The position numbers and the translations under genes were made by a program. A DNA stretch of 64,000 bases. It comes from Aquificota bacterium. Lineage in GTDB: Bacteria; Aquificota; Aquificia; Aquificales; Aquificaceae. The notes below the pieces were generated by a model that saw nothing but the letters and a program-made list of their open reading frames with translations, was not told the DNA's origin and searched no databases. Positions 22,282 through 31,407 of the stretch are shown here, piece after piece; position 1 is the stretch's first letter; each line of letters opens with the position of its first letter. The stretch is taken from NCBI GenBank assembly GCA_018771605.1, contig CP076324.1, positions 124,001 to 188,000 on the forward strand, read 5' to 3'.

Positions 22282-24219
22282 ATGGAAGTGATAGGCATAC
22301 AGCCCCTTTACATAGCCTTTCAAAGACTTTCTTATACTTTCAGCAGGTTATTCTCTTCCAGGCTAAACCCCCTTTACCACCTTGGAGCCATAGCCATATT
22401 CTTACTAGTCATAGATGCAATCTCTGGCGTTTATCTCTTTTTCTTCTACAGCATAGACCCAAAGGCATCCCATGCATCTGTTGAGGCCATATCACAAAGC
22501 CTTCTTGGAAACATAATGAGAGGCATACACAGATACTCCTCTGATGCCCTTATCCTTACCACCATAGCCCACATGTTGCATGTGATCATAACAGACAGAT
22601 TTAGGATGTTCAGATGGGTAGCTTGGGTAACAGGCATTGCAACTTTGCTTATCTTCTTAGCCATAGGTATATCTGGTTATATCCTGGTTTGGGATACAAA
22701 GGCACAGCTCCTTGGTATATTAACCGCCAAGTTCTTTTCCTTCCTACCCATTTTTGGTGATGTTCTTATGAGTGCTTTCTTAGGTAGCGATATAAAGTAT
22801 TTGGGAGGACTTTTTAGAATACTCCTCTTTGCCCATATAGCCCTTACCATACTCATAGTATTTACTCTTTGGGTTCATGTGATGAGGAATGCAAGGCCAA
22901 GGCTCATACCTCCCAAGTTTCTTTACATAAGCATAACATTGCTTCTTATAGCCCTCTCCATACTTTTTCCTGCAAAGAGCGACCCACCAGCCAACATAGA
23001 AAAGCTTCCCTTTGAGATGAGCCTTGACTGGTTTTATTTCTTTGGCTATCCACTACTTAAATACCTTCCCATGTCTGCCAACTGGGTCCTCTTCTTAGGG
23101 TTTTTCACCTTCCTTTTTGTTTTCCCATGGCTCATAAAGGGGAGGAGAAACCCACCAGCCCATATAGATTTTGAAAGATGCACTGGATGCGAGCAGTGTT
23201 ATATTGACTGCCCTTATGAGGCCATAACCATGAGAAGCTTTGACAATGATAAAAAGGCTGTTTTGAATGAAGAAAAATGCGCTGGCTGTGGTATATGCGT
23301 GGGGTCCTGTAGTTCAAAGGCAATAGATATATCAACCTTTCCAGTGCAAAGTATAAAAGAAAGGATAGAAAAGGAAAGGCCTTCTTATGTAGCCTTTAGA
23401 TGTCCATTTAGCGCTCAAATACCCGAAAGGAAAGATCTTCTCTCCTTTACAGTACCTTGTATAGGTGCAATAAATACCCTCTATGCGGAGGAGCTTCTTG
23501 ATATGGGCTTGGAGGGTCTTATCTTGGTTTCCTGTGAGTATGAGGATTGCTACTTTAGGGAAGGTAACAAGTGGCTGGAGGCAAGGTATAGGAGGGAAAG
23601 AAGGCCCATCTTGAGGAAAAGGGTGTTGGGAGGAAAGGTGCTTATACTGGAGGCACCTTATGTAAAACCCATTGAAAAGGAAGTGGATGAGTTTATGAGG
23701 GAAAATAAAACTGGCAAAGAGCCAAGGATTATAGCCTTAGAAAAGATAAACTACGCAGTGGCTACACTCATCCTTGCCATACCAACCTTCCTTTTTTATC
23801 CTTTAACTACCCATAAGATATCCTTTTATCCCACTCACAAGTCTGCAGTGGTTCTAAACTTTAAGTATAGGTCTTCTCCTGTTAGGGAGGCTGTGGCTAA
23901 AAAAGAAGGTCTAAAGCATATGCAACCCCAGATGGCTATAGTAAAAGAGAGGTCTCCTGTTAAGGTGGAGATAATCTCAGAAGGAAGGACGATTTACTCA
24001 AAGACCTTCTATCCAAGGGGCCTAAGGAAGGATGCTTCACTTTTTGTCTATGAGGAGATCTTTTTAAAACCCGAAGGGAAAAGGCTAAGGCTAAGGTTGG
24101 AAGAGACGGCCCATAAGGATAAGGTGAAAGAGATTGAGTTTGATATACCCCAAAAACCAAAGGAGAGCGTGCTCATAACTTACGATGATGCTACTGGTAG
24201 CTTTGTGGTTCTAAGGTGA
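22282..24219 (+). CDS. Cytochrome b / diferredoxin / MvhD fusion protein
   Basis: 645-aa fusion. Residues 1-285 are a cytochrome b of the b6/bc type with paired heme ligands H83/H97 and H185/H199, and a degenerate PEWY motif (LDWFYF, 248-253). Residues 286-350 hold two 4Fe-4S motifs (C300-C303-C306-C310; C333-C336-C339-C343). Residues 365-445 resemble MvhD/HdrA-type delta subunits, with C374, C393, C418 and C423. A helix at 491-508 is followed by a ~135-residue, probably periplasmic, domain. Divergent from the NOR-like operon and convergent with the last nos gene, it likely links quinol or a cytoplasmic reductant to periplasmic cytochromes c; role inferred. Confidence 0.8.
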   Translation: MEVIGIQPLYIAFQRLSYTFSRLFSSRLNPLYHLGAIAIFLLVIDAISGVYLFFFYSIDPKASHASVEAISQSLLGNIMRGIHRYSSDALILTTIAHMLHVIITDRFRMFRWVAWVTGIATLLIFLAIGISGYILVWDTKAQLLGILTAKFFSFLPIFGDVLMSAFLGSDIKYLGGLFRILLFAHIALTILIVFTLWVHVMRNARPRLIPPKFLYISITLLLIALSILFPAKSDPPANIEKLPFEMSLDWFYFFGYPLLKYLPMSANWVLFLGFFTFLFVFPWLIKGRRNPPAHIDFERCTGCEQCYIDCPYEAITMRSFDNDKKAVLNEEKCAGCGICVGSCSSKAIDISTFPVQSIKERIEKERPSYVAFRCPFSAQIPERKDLLSFTVPCIGAINTLYAEELLDMGLEGLILVSCEYEDCYFREGNKWLEARYRRERRPILRKRVLGGKVLILEAPYVKPIEKEVDEFMRENKTGKEPRIIALEKINYAVATLILAIPTFLFYPLTTHKISFYPTHKSAVVLNFKYRSSPVREAVAKKEGLKHMQPQMAIVKERSPVKVEIISEGRTIYSKTFYPRGLRKDASLFVYEEIFLKPEGKRLRLRLEETAHKDKVKEIEFDIPQKPKESVLITYDDATGSFVVLR

Positions 24220-24535
24220 GTATCCACCTTATCATTTGCCTTGCCTCTTCCTCCCCCACCCTTTGGGGTGGCATACACTCCCACCTTGCCTTCCACTTGT
24301 TGCATGAGCCTTCTTTAAGGCTTCTTAAAAGTATCTTCTCCGCGTTTGTTTCCCCCTTATATCTCTTAGCTATCTCCATAAAGGATGGGCCTACAAGCTC
24401 CCTTGTTTTATCATGACAATCGGTGCATCCCCTTTCTTTGAACATACTCTTTACCTCTTCTGTCTTTAAGGTTTCCTTTGTCTGAGGCTTTTCACAGGAA
24501 GACATAAGAAGTAAAAGCAAAATTATGAACCACAT
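24191..24535 (-). CDS. Lipoprotein monoheme cytochrome c of the nos operon
   Basis: From ATG 24535 (SD AGGAGGTTCCCC) the product begins WFIILLLLLMSSCEKPQ, a lipoprotein signal with Cys as acylation site. The mature part has CTDCH in FKERGCTDCHDKTRELVGPS and a likely distal Met in ECMPPQRV; it also has two additional Cys (SCNKW, WEC). It is the last gene after nosY and probably carries electrons to NosZ, as NosC-type cytochromes do. The 3' end overlaps the convergent cytochrome b fusion by 29 bp. Confidence 0.8.
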   Translation of the reverse strand: MWFIILLLLLMSSCEKPQTKETLKTEEVKSMFKERGCTDCHDKTRELVGPSFMEIAKRYKGETNAEKILLRSLKEGSCNKWKARWECMPPQRVGEEEARQMIRWILTLEPQSYQ

Positions 24536-24545
24536 GGGGAACCTC

Positions 24546-25313
24546 CTAAAAATCTTTTTTTCTAAAGACCAAACTACCAAGGCTTAGGAATAGGAGAGAA
24601 TAAAAGGAGGAAAGTAAGGCGGAGAACATAAAAAGCTTGTCAGAGTATTTTAAAAGCCATTTACCCACAAAGCCTATTATCTCATGAAGGCCAGTGTCCA
24701 TAAGGGTTGTAAGCCTTATGAGGTCAATGGGGTTCAAAAGGGTCAGGAAGATAACAAACTTTTCTATGGGGTAGTCTGAAAAAAGGATGATAATGTAGAG
24801 AAGAAGGCCATCGTATAGGGCGGAAAAGATCAGCCATACAAGAAGGGCAAGGCCAACGCCCTTTAGCCTATCCTCCTCAATAAGGGCTAAAAGGATACCT
24901 AAGGAGGTGAAAATAGGTATTACAAAAGCATTGAGCAATAAAACCCTTATATAAGTGTAATCTATGCCCAAAAGGTAGTAAAAGGGCAGGAAGGAACCAA
25001 GAAGGAAGCCAATAATCAAGGAAAGGCTTAAGCTGATAAAGATGGATAAAAAGAGCCAAAGCCTTTTTACTGGTTGTGTTAGGACAAAGCTTATAAAGTT
25101 CTTGTTGTTGTAAAAATAAATGGTTGAAAGGAGGAGGGAAAAGAGGGGCAAAGTAATGAGGGCAAGGTTGCTGTGGCTTATAATGGCCTTAGTAGTATCC
25201 TTTCCAAAGTCTAAAAAAGCATAAGCTACAGATAGATAAAAGAAAAAGATGCCCAAAAGCCATTTACTTTTAATAAGGTCGTAAAGCTCATACTTTATCA
25301 ACTTAACAGGCAA
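24546..25313 (-). CDS. nosY: ABC transporter permease NosY
   Basis: 255-aa membrane protein with about six helices. It starts KLIKYELYDLIKSKWLLGIFF, the typical NosY/ABC-2 permease opening. With NosF and NosD it forms the Nos maturation transporter that supports assembly of the CuZ site. It overlaps nosF by 16 bp. The C-terminus LSLGSLVFRKKDF matches the usual short basic end. Confidence 0.85.
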   Translation of the reverse strand: MPVKLIKYELYDLIKSKWLLGIFFFYLSVAYAFLDFGKDTTKAIISHSNLALITLPLFSLLLSTIYFYNNKNFISFVLTQPVKRLWLFLSIFISLSLSLIIGFLLGSFLPFYYLLGIDYTYIRVLLLNAFVIPIFTSLGILLALIEEDRLKGVGLALLVWLIFSALYDGLLLYIIILFSDYPIEKFVIFLTLLNPIDLIRLTTLMDTGLHEIIGFVGKWLLKYSDKLFMFSALLSSFYSLLFLSLGSLVFRKKDF

Positions 25314-25996
25314 AGCACAGCCTCCTCCAGTCTATCTTTCCCGGTAGAGTTTTTAAGGTCTTCCACGCTCCCCTGAAAAACCACCTTACCTTCGGTTATA
25401 AAAACTATATCATCCGCCAGCTCTTCAACCTCCACCATAATGTGCGATATGTAGATTATGGTCTTACCACGTTCCTTTTCTTTTATAAGGAAGGATTTTA
25501 GCCTGTAGGCTGTAATGGGGTCAAGTCCCACCATGGGCTCATCCAACACCAAAACAGGTTGGTCAAAGATTAAGGCAAGAAGCGCACCAACCTTCTGCCT
25601 TGTGCCACCAGATAGGCTTGAAAACCTCTTATCAAGCTCTTTTGACAGCATCAACAGGTCTACAAGCTCCTCAAGCCTTTTAGGGTCCTCCCCCCTTAAC
25701 TCCTTTACCATATGCACTATCTCCCTTATGGTCAGGTTTTCAGGAAACTCTGGAATTTGAGGCATATAGCCTATAAGCCTATGGTATGAGACATCCTTTA
25801 GTAGGTCCTTTCCATTAACCATAACCCTTCCTTTTTCCGGTATAACAAGGCCAAGTATGGTCTTAACCAGAGTGGTCTTTCCAGAGGCATTAGGTCCAAG
25901 GATGGCTGTGGTCCTACCTTCCCTAAGCACAAGGTTTAAGCCTTCAAACAGCCTTCTTTTACCAAAGGATTTATGTATGTTTTCCAAGACTATCAT
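25298..25996 (-). CDS. nosF: ABC transporter ATP-binding protein NosF
   Basis: 232 aa. Walker A GPNASGKTT, Q-loop GYMPQIPEFPENLTIRE, signature LSGGTRQKVG, Walker B VLVLDEPMVGLDP and switch His in IYISHIMVEVE. The Pro/Asn form of the Walker A is usual for NosF. It energises NosY. It overlaps both nosD (4 bp) and nosY. Confidence 0.92.
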   Translation of the reverse strand: MIVLENIHKSFGKRRLFEGLNLVLREGRTTAILGPNASGKTTLVKTILGLVIPEKGRVMVNGKDLLKDVSYHRLIGYMPQIPEFPENLTIREIVHMVKELRGEDPKRLEELVDLLMLSKELDKRFSSLSGGTRQKVGALLALIFDQPVLVLDEPMVGLDPITAYRLKSFLIKEKERGKTIIYISHIMVEVEELADDIVFITEGKVVFQGSVEDLKNSTGKDRLEEAVLCLLS

Positions 25997-27183
25997 GGCT
26001 TTTTAATCAAAGGCTCCCTATCTATAAGTCCCTTTGGGTTTAACAAGGGTATGAGCCTCTCCATTATGTCCATTATACGCATCAGAAAGCTGTTGTAAAA
26101 AAGAAGGGAAAGGGGATACCTTTCAAAGAGGAAGGCCATGAAGGATACGGGCCTATAAGGCATATCGCCTATGCTATCCTTGTCCATATCATAGCCCTCA
26201 TATTTGTCCCAGTAGTTTTTTGAAAATAGGTTTTCAAAATAGGAAAGGGTATTTGTGGATACATCAAAGGCGTTGTTTAAAAAGAAGTTGTTTTTAAAGG
26301 TGTTGTTTAAGCTATTGGCGTATATCTTTATAGCCCACCCGTTGTTTTCAAAGGTATTTCCTTCAAAGCTTGTCCGGTTGCATTCATCAAGATAAACACC
26401 GTAGGAGTTATTTATAAACCTGTTTTTACGCACTATGCTGTTGGAAAGGTCCTTTAACAACAGGCCGTAGGATGCTTGACCGCTGTTCTTTTCAAAGGTG
26501 TTCTCTTCCATGATCACATCCCTTGAATACATCACAGCCACGCCTGCACCATTTTTATAAAAGCGGTTTTTCCTAAAGGTATTGTCATGAGAAAACATAA
26601 AGTGCAATCCATACCTAAGGTTATTTTCACTCACATTCTCCTCTATCGTACTTCTACTTACAAACTCAAAGTATATACCATCCCTATGCCCCTTTATATA
26701 GTTCTTTTTTATGTAAAGGTTTTTAGAATCCCATGCATGTATGCCGTTCCCAGAAGCGCCTTCAGATTTGGCAAAGCCTATTATTTTATTGTTTTCAACA
26801 ATACAATCCTTTACCCTTTCCAGATAAAGGGCAAAGAAGTTGTTTAAAAAGTGGTTTTCCCTTATTGTACAAGCCTCCGAGTTTATAACCTTTATCCCAG
26901 CTATATCCTTCGAGTAGGACATGCCAGAATTTTTTATCACAAACCCTTCTATCCTTACTTTGTTAGCCTTTACCGTTATAATCTGGTATCTACCCTCCCC
27001 GTCCAACACGGGCTTTCCCTCACCTATGAGCTCCACACCTTTATTTATAAGTATGGGTCCCTTATAGACCCCAGCCTTTACTATGATCCTTTCCCCTTCC
27101 TTTGCTGAATCTATAGCGTTCTGTATGTCCTTGAACTCACAGTTAGAACATACCAGTAGAGTAAAAAGCGCCAAGCCTACCAT
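25993..27183 (-). CDS. nosD: Periplasmic beta-helix copper-site maturation protein NosD
   Basis: 396-aa exported right-handed beta-helix. Signal peptide GLALFTLLVCSNC, then many ~22-residue NxxxxNxxG repeats such as IIGFAKSEGASGNGIHAWDS, DGIYFEFVSRSTIEENVSEN and GVYLDECNRTSFEGNTF. It ends with the conserved NYWDKYEGYDMDKDSIGDMPYRP found in NosD/CASH-domain proteins. It is required with NosF/NosY for CuZ assembly. Its ATG overlaps the nosL stop codon. Confidence 0.93.
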   Translation of the reverse strand: MVGLALFTLLVCSNCEFKDIQNAIDSAKEGERIIVKAGVYKGPILINKGVELIGEGKPVLDGEGRYQIITVKANKVRIEGFVIKNSGMSYSKDIAGIKVINSEACTIRENHFLNNFFALYLERVKDCIVENNKIIGFAKSEGASGNGIHAWDSKNLYIKKNYIKGHRDGIYFEFVSRSTIEENVSENNLRYGLHFMFSHDNTFRKNRFYKNGAGVAVMYSRDVIMEENTFEKNSGQASYGLLLKDLSNSIVRKNRFINNSYGVYLDECNRTSFEGNTFENNGWAIKIYANSLNNTFKNNFFLNNAFDVSTNTLSYFENLFSKNYWDKYEGYDMDKDSIGDMPYRPVSFMAFLFERYPLSLLFYNSFLMRIMDIMERLIPLLNPKGLIDREPLIKKP

Positions 27184-27623
27184 CAGTGCGAAAACTTATA
27201 CTCCTTTTTAATAAGCTCTCTCAAGCCCTTCCAATCCAAGATTTCCCCTTTTACAGAACTTGCTTTTTCCCTATTTTTATAAGCGGATAGGTTCATACCC
27301 ATAGGACTTCTTATCTCTTGACTTCTTACATATATGGCCTTTTCAGCCTCAATAAACTCCTCAGGATTGGAAAAGTTTGTCACATAGGCCTTCTTTATAT
27401 ACTCCTCATTCTCGTTGTAGTATGCAACCATGCATTCTATGGAGTCAAACTTATAAACCCTGCCTTTCTTTGTGATAACCTCCGCAGCAAACCGCTTATC
27501 AGCTATAGCCATTCTGCAGTATTCACACAGGTCCTTACCAAGGTTTATTGGCTCAGGCCTATCCGATGTGCAAGAAAAAAAGGAAAGGAAGAGGAGGAAA
27601 GCTAATAGCACTTGGAGCATCAT
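27183..27623 (-). CDS. nosL: Copper lipoprotein NosL
   Basis: 146 aa. Lipoprotein signal VLLAFLLFLSFFSC; the mature part has the NosL copper motif CEYCRMAIADKRFAAEV with the first cysteine pair and Met, then FDSIECMVAYY. NosL binds Cu(I) and supplies it to NosZ maturation. It ends four bases into the nosB-like gene on the upstream side and overlaps nosD on the downstream side. Confidence 0.9.
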   Translation of the reverse strand: MMLQVLLAFLLFLSFFSCTSDRPEPINLGKDLCEYCRMAIADKRFAAEVITKKGRVYKFDSIECMVAYYNENEEYIKKAYVTNFSNPEEFIEAEKAIYVRSQEIRSPMGMNLSAYKNREKASSVKGEILDWKGLRELIKKEYKFSH

Positions 27624-28192
27624 TCCCTCCTCATGTCTATAATTAGGGCAACAAAACCCAAAAGAAGCGAGGCTATGGCTATGTAGCCACCTATATCTGG
27701 AAAGGAGCTTGCCATCATGTTCAAGAGCTGTTTTGTGCCTATAAGGGGTGGTTGGTAGGCAAGACCCGGTATTTTTATGGGGGCGTTGGGGTCAAGGTTA
27801 TGTCCATAATCGTACTCCCATTTGTAAAAATCCACAAGCCCGGCTATGCCTAAGAGCACAAAGACCAAAACCCATGCATAGAGAAGAACCCTTTTTCCAA
27901 TAAAGGCAGATACAAGACCAAAGAGGATAAGAAAACCCACGATAAAGGGCATGATCTTAAGCTCTGGAATTGATTCGGGCGTAATAGTTTTCATCCCTAT
28001 ATAGTGGTTTAAGAGGTTTATGTTGTAGAGGTCAAACTCGGTTCCACCGGTTATCTTATTTACCCATATGAACATCCTAAGACCCTCTGGGTATTGGGGA
28101 GCTATTAGCTCTATCCTCCAGAGGGGGAAAAAGTAAACAAGGATAAGAAGTAAAGAGGAGAGGGCCAAAAGCCCTCTTGAAATCTTATTCAT
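27620..28192 (-). CDS. nosB: Nos-operon membrane protein, NosB-like
   Basis: 190-aa protein with four helices (ALSSLLLILVYFFPLW, FIVGFLILFGLVSAFIG, LLYAWVLVFVLLGIAGLV, GGYIAIASLLLGFVALII) and a periplasmic loop WRIELIAPQYPEGLRMFIWV. A gene of this kind directly after nosZ is the usual NosB of clade II nos operons. Its function is not established; a role in electron transfer or copper loading is proposed. Identification rests on topology and position. Confidence 0.7.
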   Translation of the reverse strand: MNKISRGLLALSSLLLILVYFFPLWRIELIAPQYPEGLRMFIWVNKITGGTEFDLYNINLLNHYIGMKTITPESIPELKIMPFIVGFLILFGLVSAFIGKRVLLYAWVLVFVLLGIAGLVDFYKWEYDYGHNLDPNAPIKIPGLAYQPPLIGTKQLLNMMASSFPDIGGYIAIASLLLGFVALIIDMRRE

Positions 28193-28202
28193 TTAACTCC
28201 TC

Positions 28203-30175
28203 CTATTTTTGTGCAGTGCCAGTGTAGTATTTGAGGGGCGCGTTAGAACCTGCCGGTGAAACCCTTACATAGCCTTGCATCTCCTGGTGCAAGGCTGAGC
28301 AGAAGTCTGTGCAATAGAAGGGGTAAATGCCTGGGGCCTTTGGCTTCCATACAAGGGTCTTGGTTTGCCCGGGCATTACCAATATTTCGGCATCCTCAGA
28401 ACCTTTGATAACAAATCCATGGGGTATATCCCAGTCCTGCTCAAGGTTTGTAACATGGAAGTATACAGTATCACCTACCTTTATCCCCTCTATATTGTCG
28501 GGTGTAAAGTGGCTCCTTATCATGGTCATATAAACATGCACCTCATTACCTTTCCTTTCAACCCTCGCATCCTTTTCAGACTTGACAGCATAAGGATGTT
28601 TGTTCTTCTCAAGCTCGTATATCTTTTTCACCTTATCCTTTATCTTATCCGCAAGGATACCCTGTGCATAGTGTGGTTCGCCAACGGTGAAGAACTCGTG
28701 GATAAGCTGCATCTTCTCACCACTTATATCATAAAGCTGTGCAGATTGTAAAAGCTCTGGACCAACTGGAAGCGACCTATCCTTTGTGATCTTATTCATA
28801 GCTATGGCATACTTCCCATAGGGCTTTTTGGTATCACCACCCATTACAAGAAGGTGTCCAATTGAGTAGTAGGTAGGTGCCCTATCAACCACTTTGCATC
28901 CTTTGTAATCATACTTTATTATCTCGGAGGAAACAAAGCAAGAAGTATAGGCGAAGCCCTTTCCATCAAACTCTGTATGAAGAGGTCCAAGGCATGGTTT
29001 TTCAAGCTCGCAGTGTAAAACGGCATCGTACTTAAGGACTGGTATACCATCTATTTCCTTTTCAAAAGCCTTCTGTTCTATAGCCTTTAGCATTTTAGAA
29101 AAAGAGTGAATGGGTATAACCGTGGCAAGCTTTCCGCCACCTACTATGTATTCTCCATCGTCTGACACGTCAACGCCGTGGGGAGATTTGGGTGTAGGTA
29201 AAAAGTAGGCTACGCCTTGGCAATCCTTGGGGTTTATAACCTTCACAGACTTTTTAACCTCGGAGACAGCCATATGCTTTTCTTCATCGTAGTAGTTATG
29301 GTAATAAGTGGCAGGCATCTCCTGATACTTTCCTTGAGCTACGCACTCCTCTGCCCTCTTCCAATTTATGGCTGCTATATAGTCCTTATCGTTCTTGGAG
29401 GCGTTTATCTCAAGTAAAGTATGCGCCTGTTCGGTGTTGTAGGATGTAAAGAAGCACCAGCCATGGGATGGACCTCTCCCACATCTTGCAAGGTCATAGT
29501 TAAAACCGGGCATGAGTATTTGAAAAGCCACATCCATCTTGCCGGGTTCGTTTGCCTTTATAAAGCTTATGGTTCCTTTAAAGTTCTCCTTATAGGAATC
29601 TATAGGAACATCCTTTTGTGGAATTGGCACTGAGAACCTTGTGCCTGCAACCACATACTCTGTGTTTTCCGTTCCGTAAGGTGAAGGGTGGTTTCCTGCA
29701 GAGTTTGGTATCTCAATTATCTCGGTGGTTTCAAAGGTTGAAAGGTCAATCCTTGCAATCCTCGGCACATTGTTGGCATTTATGAAGAGCCATCTTCCAT
29801 CTTGTTCTCCGTTGGTCTGAGAAAGCCATGGATGGTGTGCGTCATCCCAAGGTATAAAGCCGTGGGAAGTCATAAGCATAGGCTTGGTTTCTGGGGTGAA
29901 TCCATAGCCAGTTTCTGGGTCAACGGAAAAGACCTTAATGACCTTAATTATCCTTCCGGAGGGAATACCATAGACTGACACTTGACCGCTAAAGCCTCCC
30001 GAGAAGAATACATAAAACTCATCATGCTTACCCGGTGGCACATAGACCTTAGAAGCCACGTCCCCGGGAGCTACCGATTTTACCGCTTCTTTTTGGGTGG
30101 GCAACCTGCCAAAAGGGCACCTACCATAAGGGCCCCTACTCCAATTAAGACTTTTCTTCTTTTTACCCCTTTCAT
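28203..30175 (-). CDS. nosZ: Nitrous oxide reductase, clade II; apparent 1-nt frameshift at the signal peptide
   Basis: Reduces N2O to N2. The propeller domain carries CuZ His regions (MTSHGFIPWDDAHHPW, NAGNHPSPYGTE, KSPHGVDVS, GPLHTEF, EPHYAQG), and the C-terminal cupredoxin has CuA CTDFCSALHQEM. The main frame opens only from a TTG at 30104. In another frame, ATG 30175 (SD AAGGAGGTG) encodes a signal peptide with KRRKVLIGVGALM and lipobox LLAGC. One extra A in the A5 run (plus-strand T run 30090-30094) would fuse both into a 657-aa protein. This may be a real mutation or a sequencing error. Confidence 0.88.
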
Positions 30176-30332
30176 GATTTTCACCTCCTTATAAAATGAT
30201 AAAAAAATCTTATGTTAAAATCAACACTTTAATTTATAACATTTTTAACAAGAATATAGGTACAAAACCAAGTTGCATGTGTCTTGTAGATATATGCTTA
30301 TCAAAGATGGAAGGTCAAAAGCTTACCTTTGC

Positions 30333-30791
30333 CTACTTTCCCTCATCAACGCTTCTTAGGTATTCAAGGATTGCCCTTGCATCCTCTTGAGATACGTTCT
30401 GAAAGGGCATCTGTGTGGGATACTCGGCTAAAAGCCCCTTTGCTATCGGGTCCTTCTGCACCATCTCAGACGGGTTTAAAATCATGTTCATTATCCATTC
30501 GGGCTTTCTCCTCTGAGTAACGCCTTTAAGCGGGGGCCCCACATACTTCTCCTCAAGTTTATGACAAGAGGCGCATTTGGAATCAAAGATTTCCTTCCCC
30601 TTCTTTGCAAGAGCCTGGTCTATAGGCCCAAGCTTTACCTCTGTAATAGGTCCTATACCCTTATCGCTTATAGCCTCTTCCTTCTTTTCCACTGGAGCTG
30701 GTGGAGTCTCTGTCTTTGGAGCTTCTTCTGCAGGCTTTTGTTGACAAGAAAAAACAAGTGCGACTGCAATCAAGAGAAGACCTTTTTTCAT
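30333..30791 (-). CDS. Lipoprotein cytochrome c upstream of nosZ
   Basis: From ATG 30791 (SD GGAGGTAGAA) the product begins KKGLLLIAVALVFSCQQKP, a lipoprotein signal. A Pro/Glu/Lys-rich linker follows, then a class I cytochrome c: CASCHKLEEKYVGPPLKGV with a distal Met in YPTQMPFQNVSQEDARAI. It is a likely electron donor to NosZ. The promoter is near consensus, with an FNR-like box about 60 bp upstream of the start site. Transcription may run on into nosZ, 157 bp downstream, though nosZ has its own leader. Confidence 0.88.
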   Translation of the reverse strand: MKKGLLLIAVALVFSCQQKPAEEAPKTETPPAPVEKKEEAISDKGIGPITEVKLGPIDQALAKKGKEIFDSKCASCHKLEEKYVGPPLKGVTQRRKPEWIMNMILNPSEMVQKDPIAKGLLAEYPTQMPFQNVSQEDARAILEYLRSVDEGK

Positions 30792-30819
30792 CTTTCTACC
30801 TCCAGTATATTCTTTTATT

Positions 30820-30848
30820 AGTATAAGATATAAGAGTAGCTTTGTCAA
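30820..30848 (-). promoter_or_regulatory. Sigma-70 promoter of the nos cytochrome gene
   Basis: Minus strand: TTGACA (30848-30843), 17 bp, TATACT (30825-30820). Start expected near 30813, giving a ~22-nt leader with a good Shine-Dalgarno site. Confidence 0.8.
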
Positions 30849-30866
30849 GTAATAAGAAATACTTAT

Positions 30867-30880
30867 ATGATTGTAATCAT
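30867..30880. promoter_or_regulatory. FNR-like box shared by divergent promoters
   Basis: ATGATTGTAATCAT is a near-perfect dyad of the TGAT-N4-ATCA type, centre 30873.5. It lies about 60.5 bp upstream of the predicted start for the leftward cytochrome gene (class I position). It is exactly 41.5 bp from the ATG of the rightward DUF2249 gene at 30915, whose -10 (TACATT, 30902-30907) is 7 nt before that ATG. Both spacings are standard for an FNR/DNR activator. No such regulator gene is in the window. Confidence 0.72.
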
Positions 30881-30914
30881 TTACATACTTAACTTAAGAC
30901 CTACATTCTAAACC

Positions 30915-31406
30915 ATGCTGGTAATACCCGAAGTAGGAAAGGGCTTTAGTTTAGATGGCGTTTATCTTAGGCTTTTAAAAGATATACTCATGCCCTCGGC
31001 GGTAGGCTATGAGAGGGTTTATATACTTTCAAAGGGATCAGGAAGGTACATACTGGGGCATAGGTTTGATAGAGTGGAGGCTCCTGCAGTCTTTTATGTG
31101 AAGAGGGCTGAGTTATTTGGCTTTATGTGTGAAGGCGAAGCAGAAATATATGAGATAGCCTTTGGAGGGGAAAGCCTTCAGGATGGTGAAACCATTGATT
31201 TAAGAAGTATAGAGCATGGCAGAAGGCACCCTTTGGTGATGGAAAGGTTTTCCAAAACCGCCAAAGGCGAAGCCTTTTTCATCATAAACGACCACGACCC
31301 CTTACCCCTTTACTTTCAGATGAGTATGGCTTTTCCTAAGAAGGTGGGATGGGAGTATGTGGCCTATGAAGGTAGCTACTGGAAGATAAAGATAAGGAGG
31401 TTGTAG
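30915..31406 (+). CDS. DUF2249 domain protein
   Basis: 163 aa. The second half is a DUF2249 domain: EHGRRHPLVMERF, FFIINDHDPLPLYFQMSMAF and GWEYVAYEGSYWKIKI. The first ~90 residues (VGYERVYILSKGSGRYILGH) form a separate small domain I do not recognise. DUF2249 proteins are frequent next to denitrification and cytochrome genes and often share FNR control, but the biochemical function is not known. No Shine-Dalgarno site precedes the ATG; the promoter geometry predicts a leaderless mRNA. The next gene begins one base after its stop. Confidence 0.8.
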   Translation: MLVIPEVGKGFSLDGVYLRLLKDILMPSAVGYERVYILSKGSGRYILGHRFDRVEAPAVFYVKRAELFGFMCEGEAEIYEIAFGGESLQDGETIDLRSIEHGRRHPLVMERFSKTAKGEAFFIINDHDPLPLYFQMSMAFPKKVGWEYVAYEGSYWKIKIRRL

Positions 31407-31407
31407 T

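Noticed and set aside
30211-30224. FNR box TATGTTAAAATCAA upstream of nosZ
   Set aside because: Only a half-site matches, and nosZ has a Shine-Dalgarno leader, so the -41.5 geometry seen for leaderless genes does not apply.
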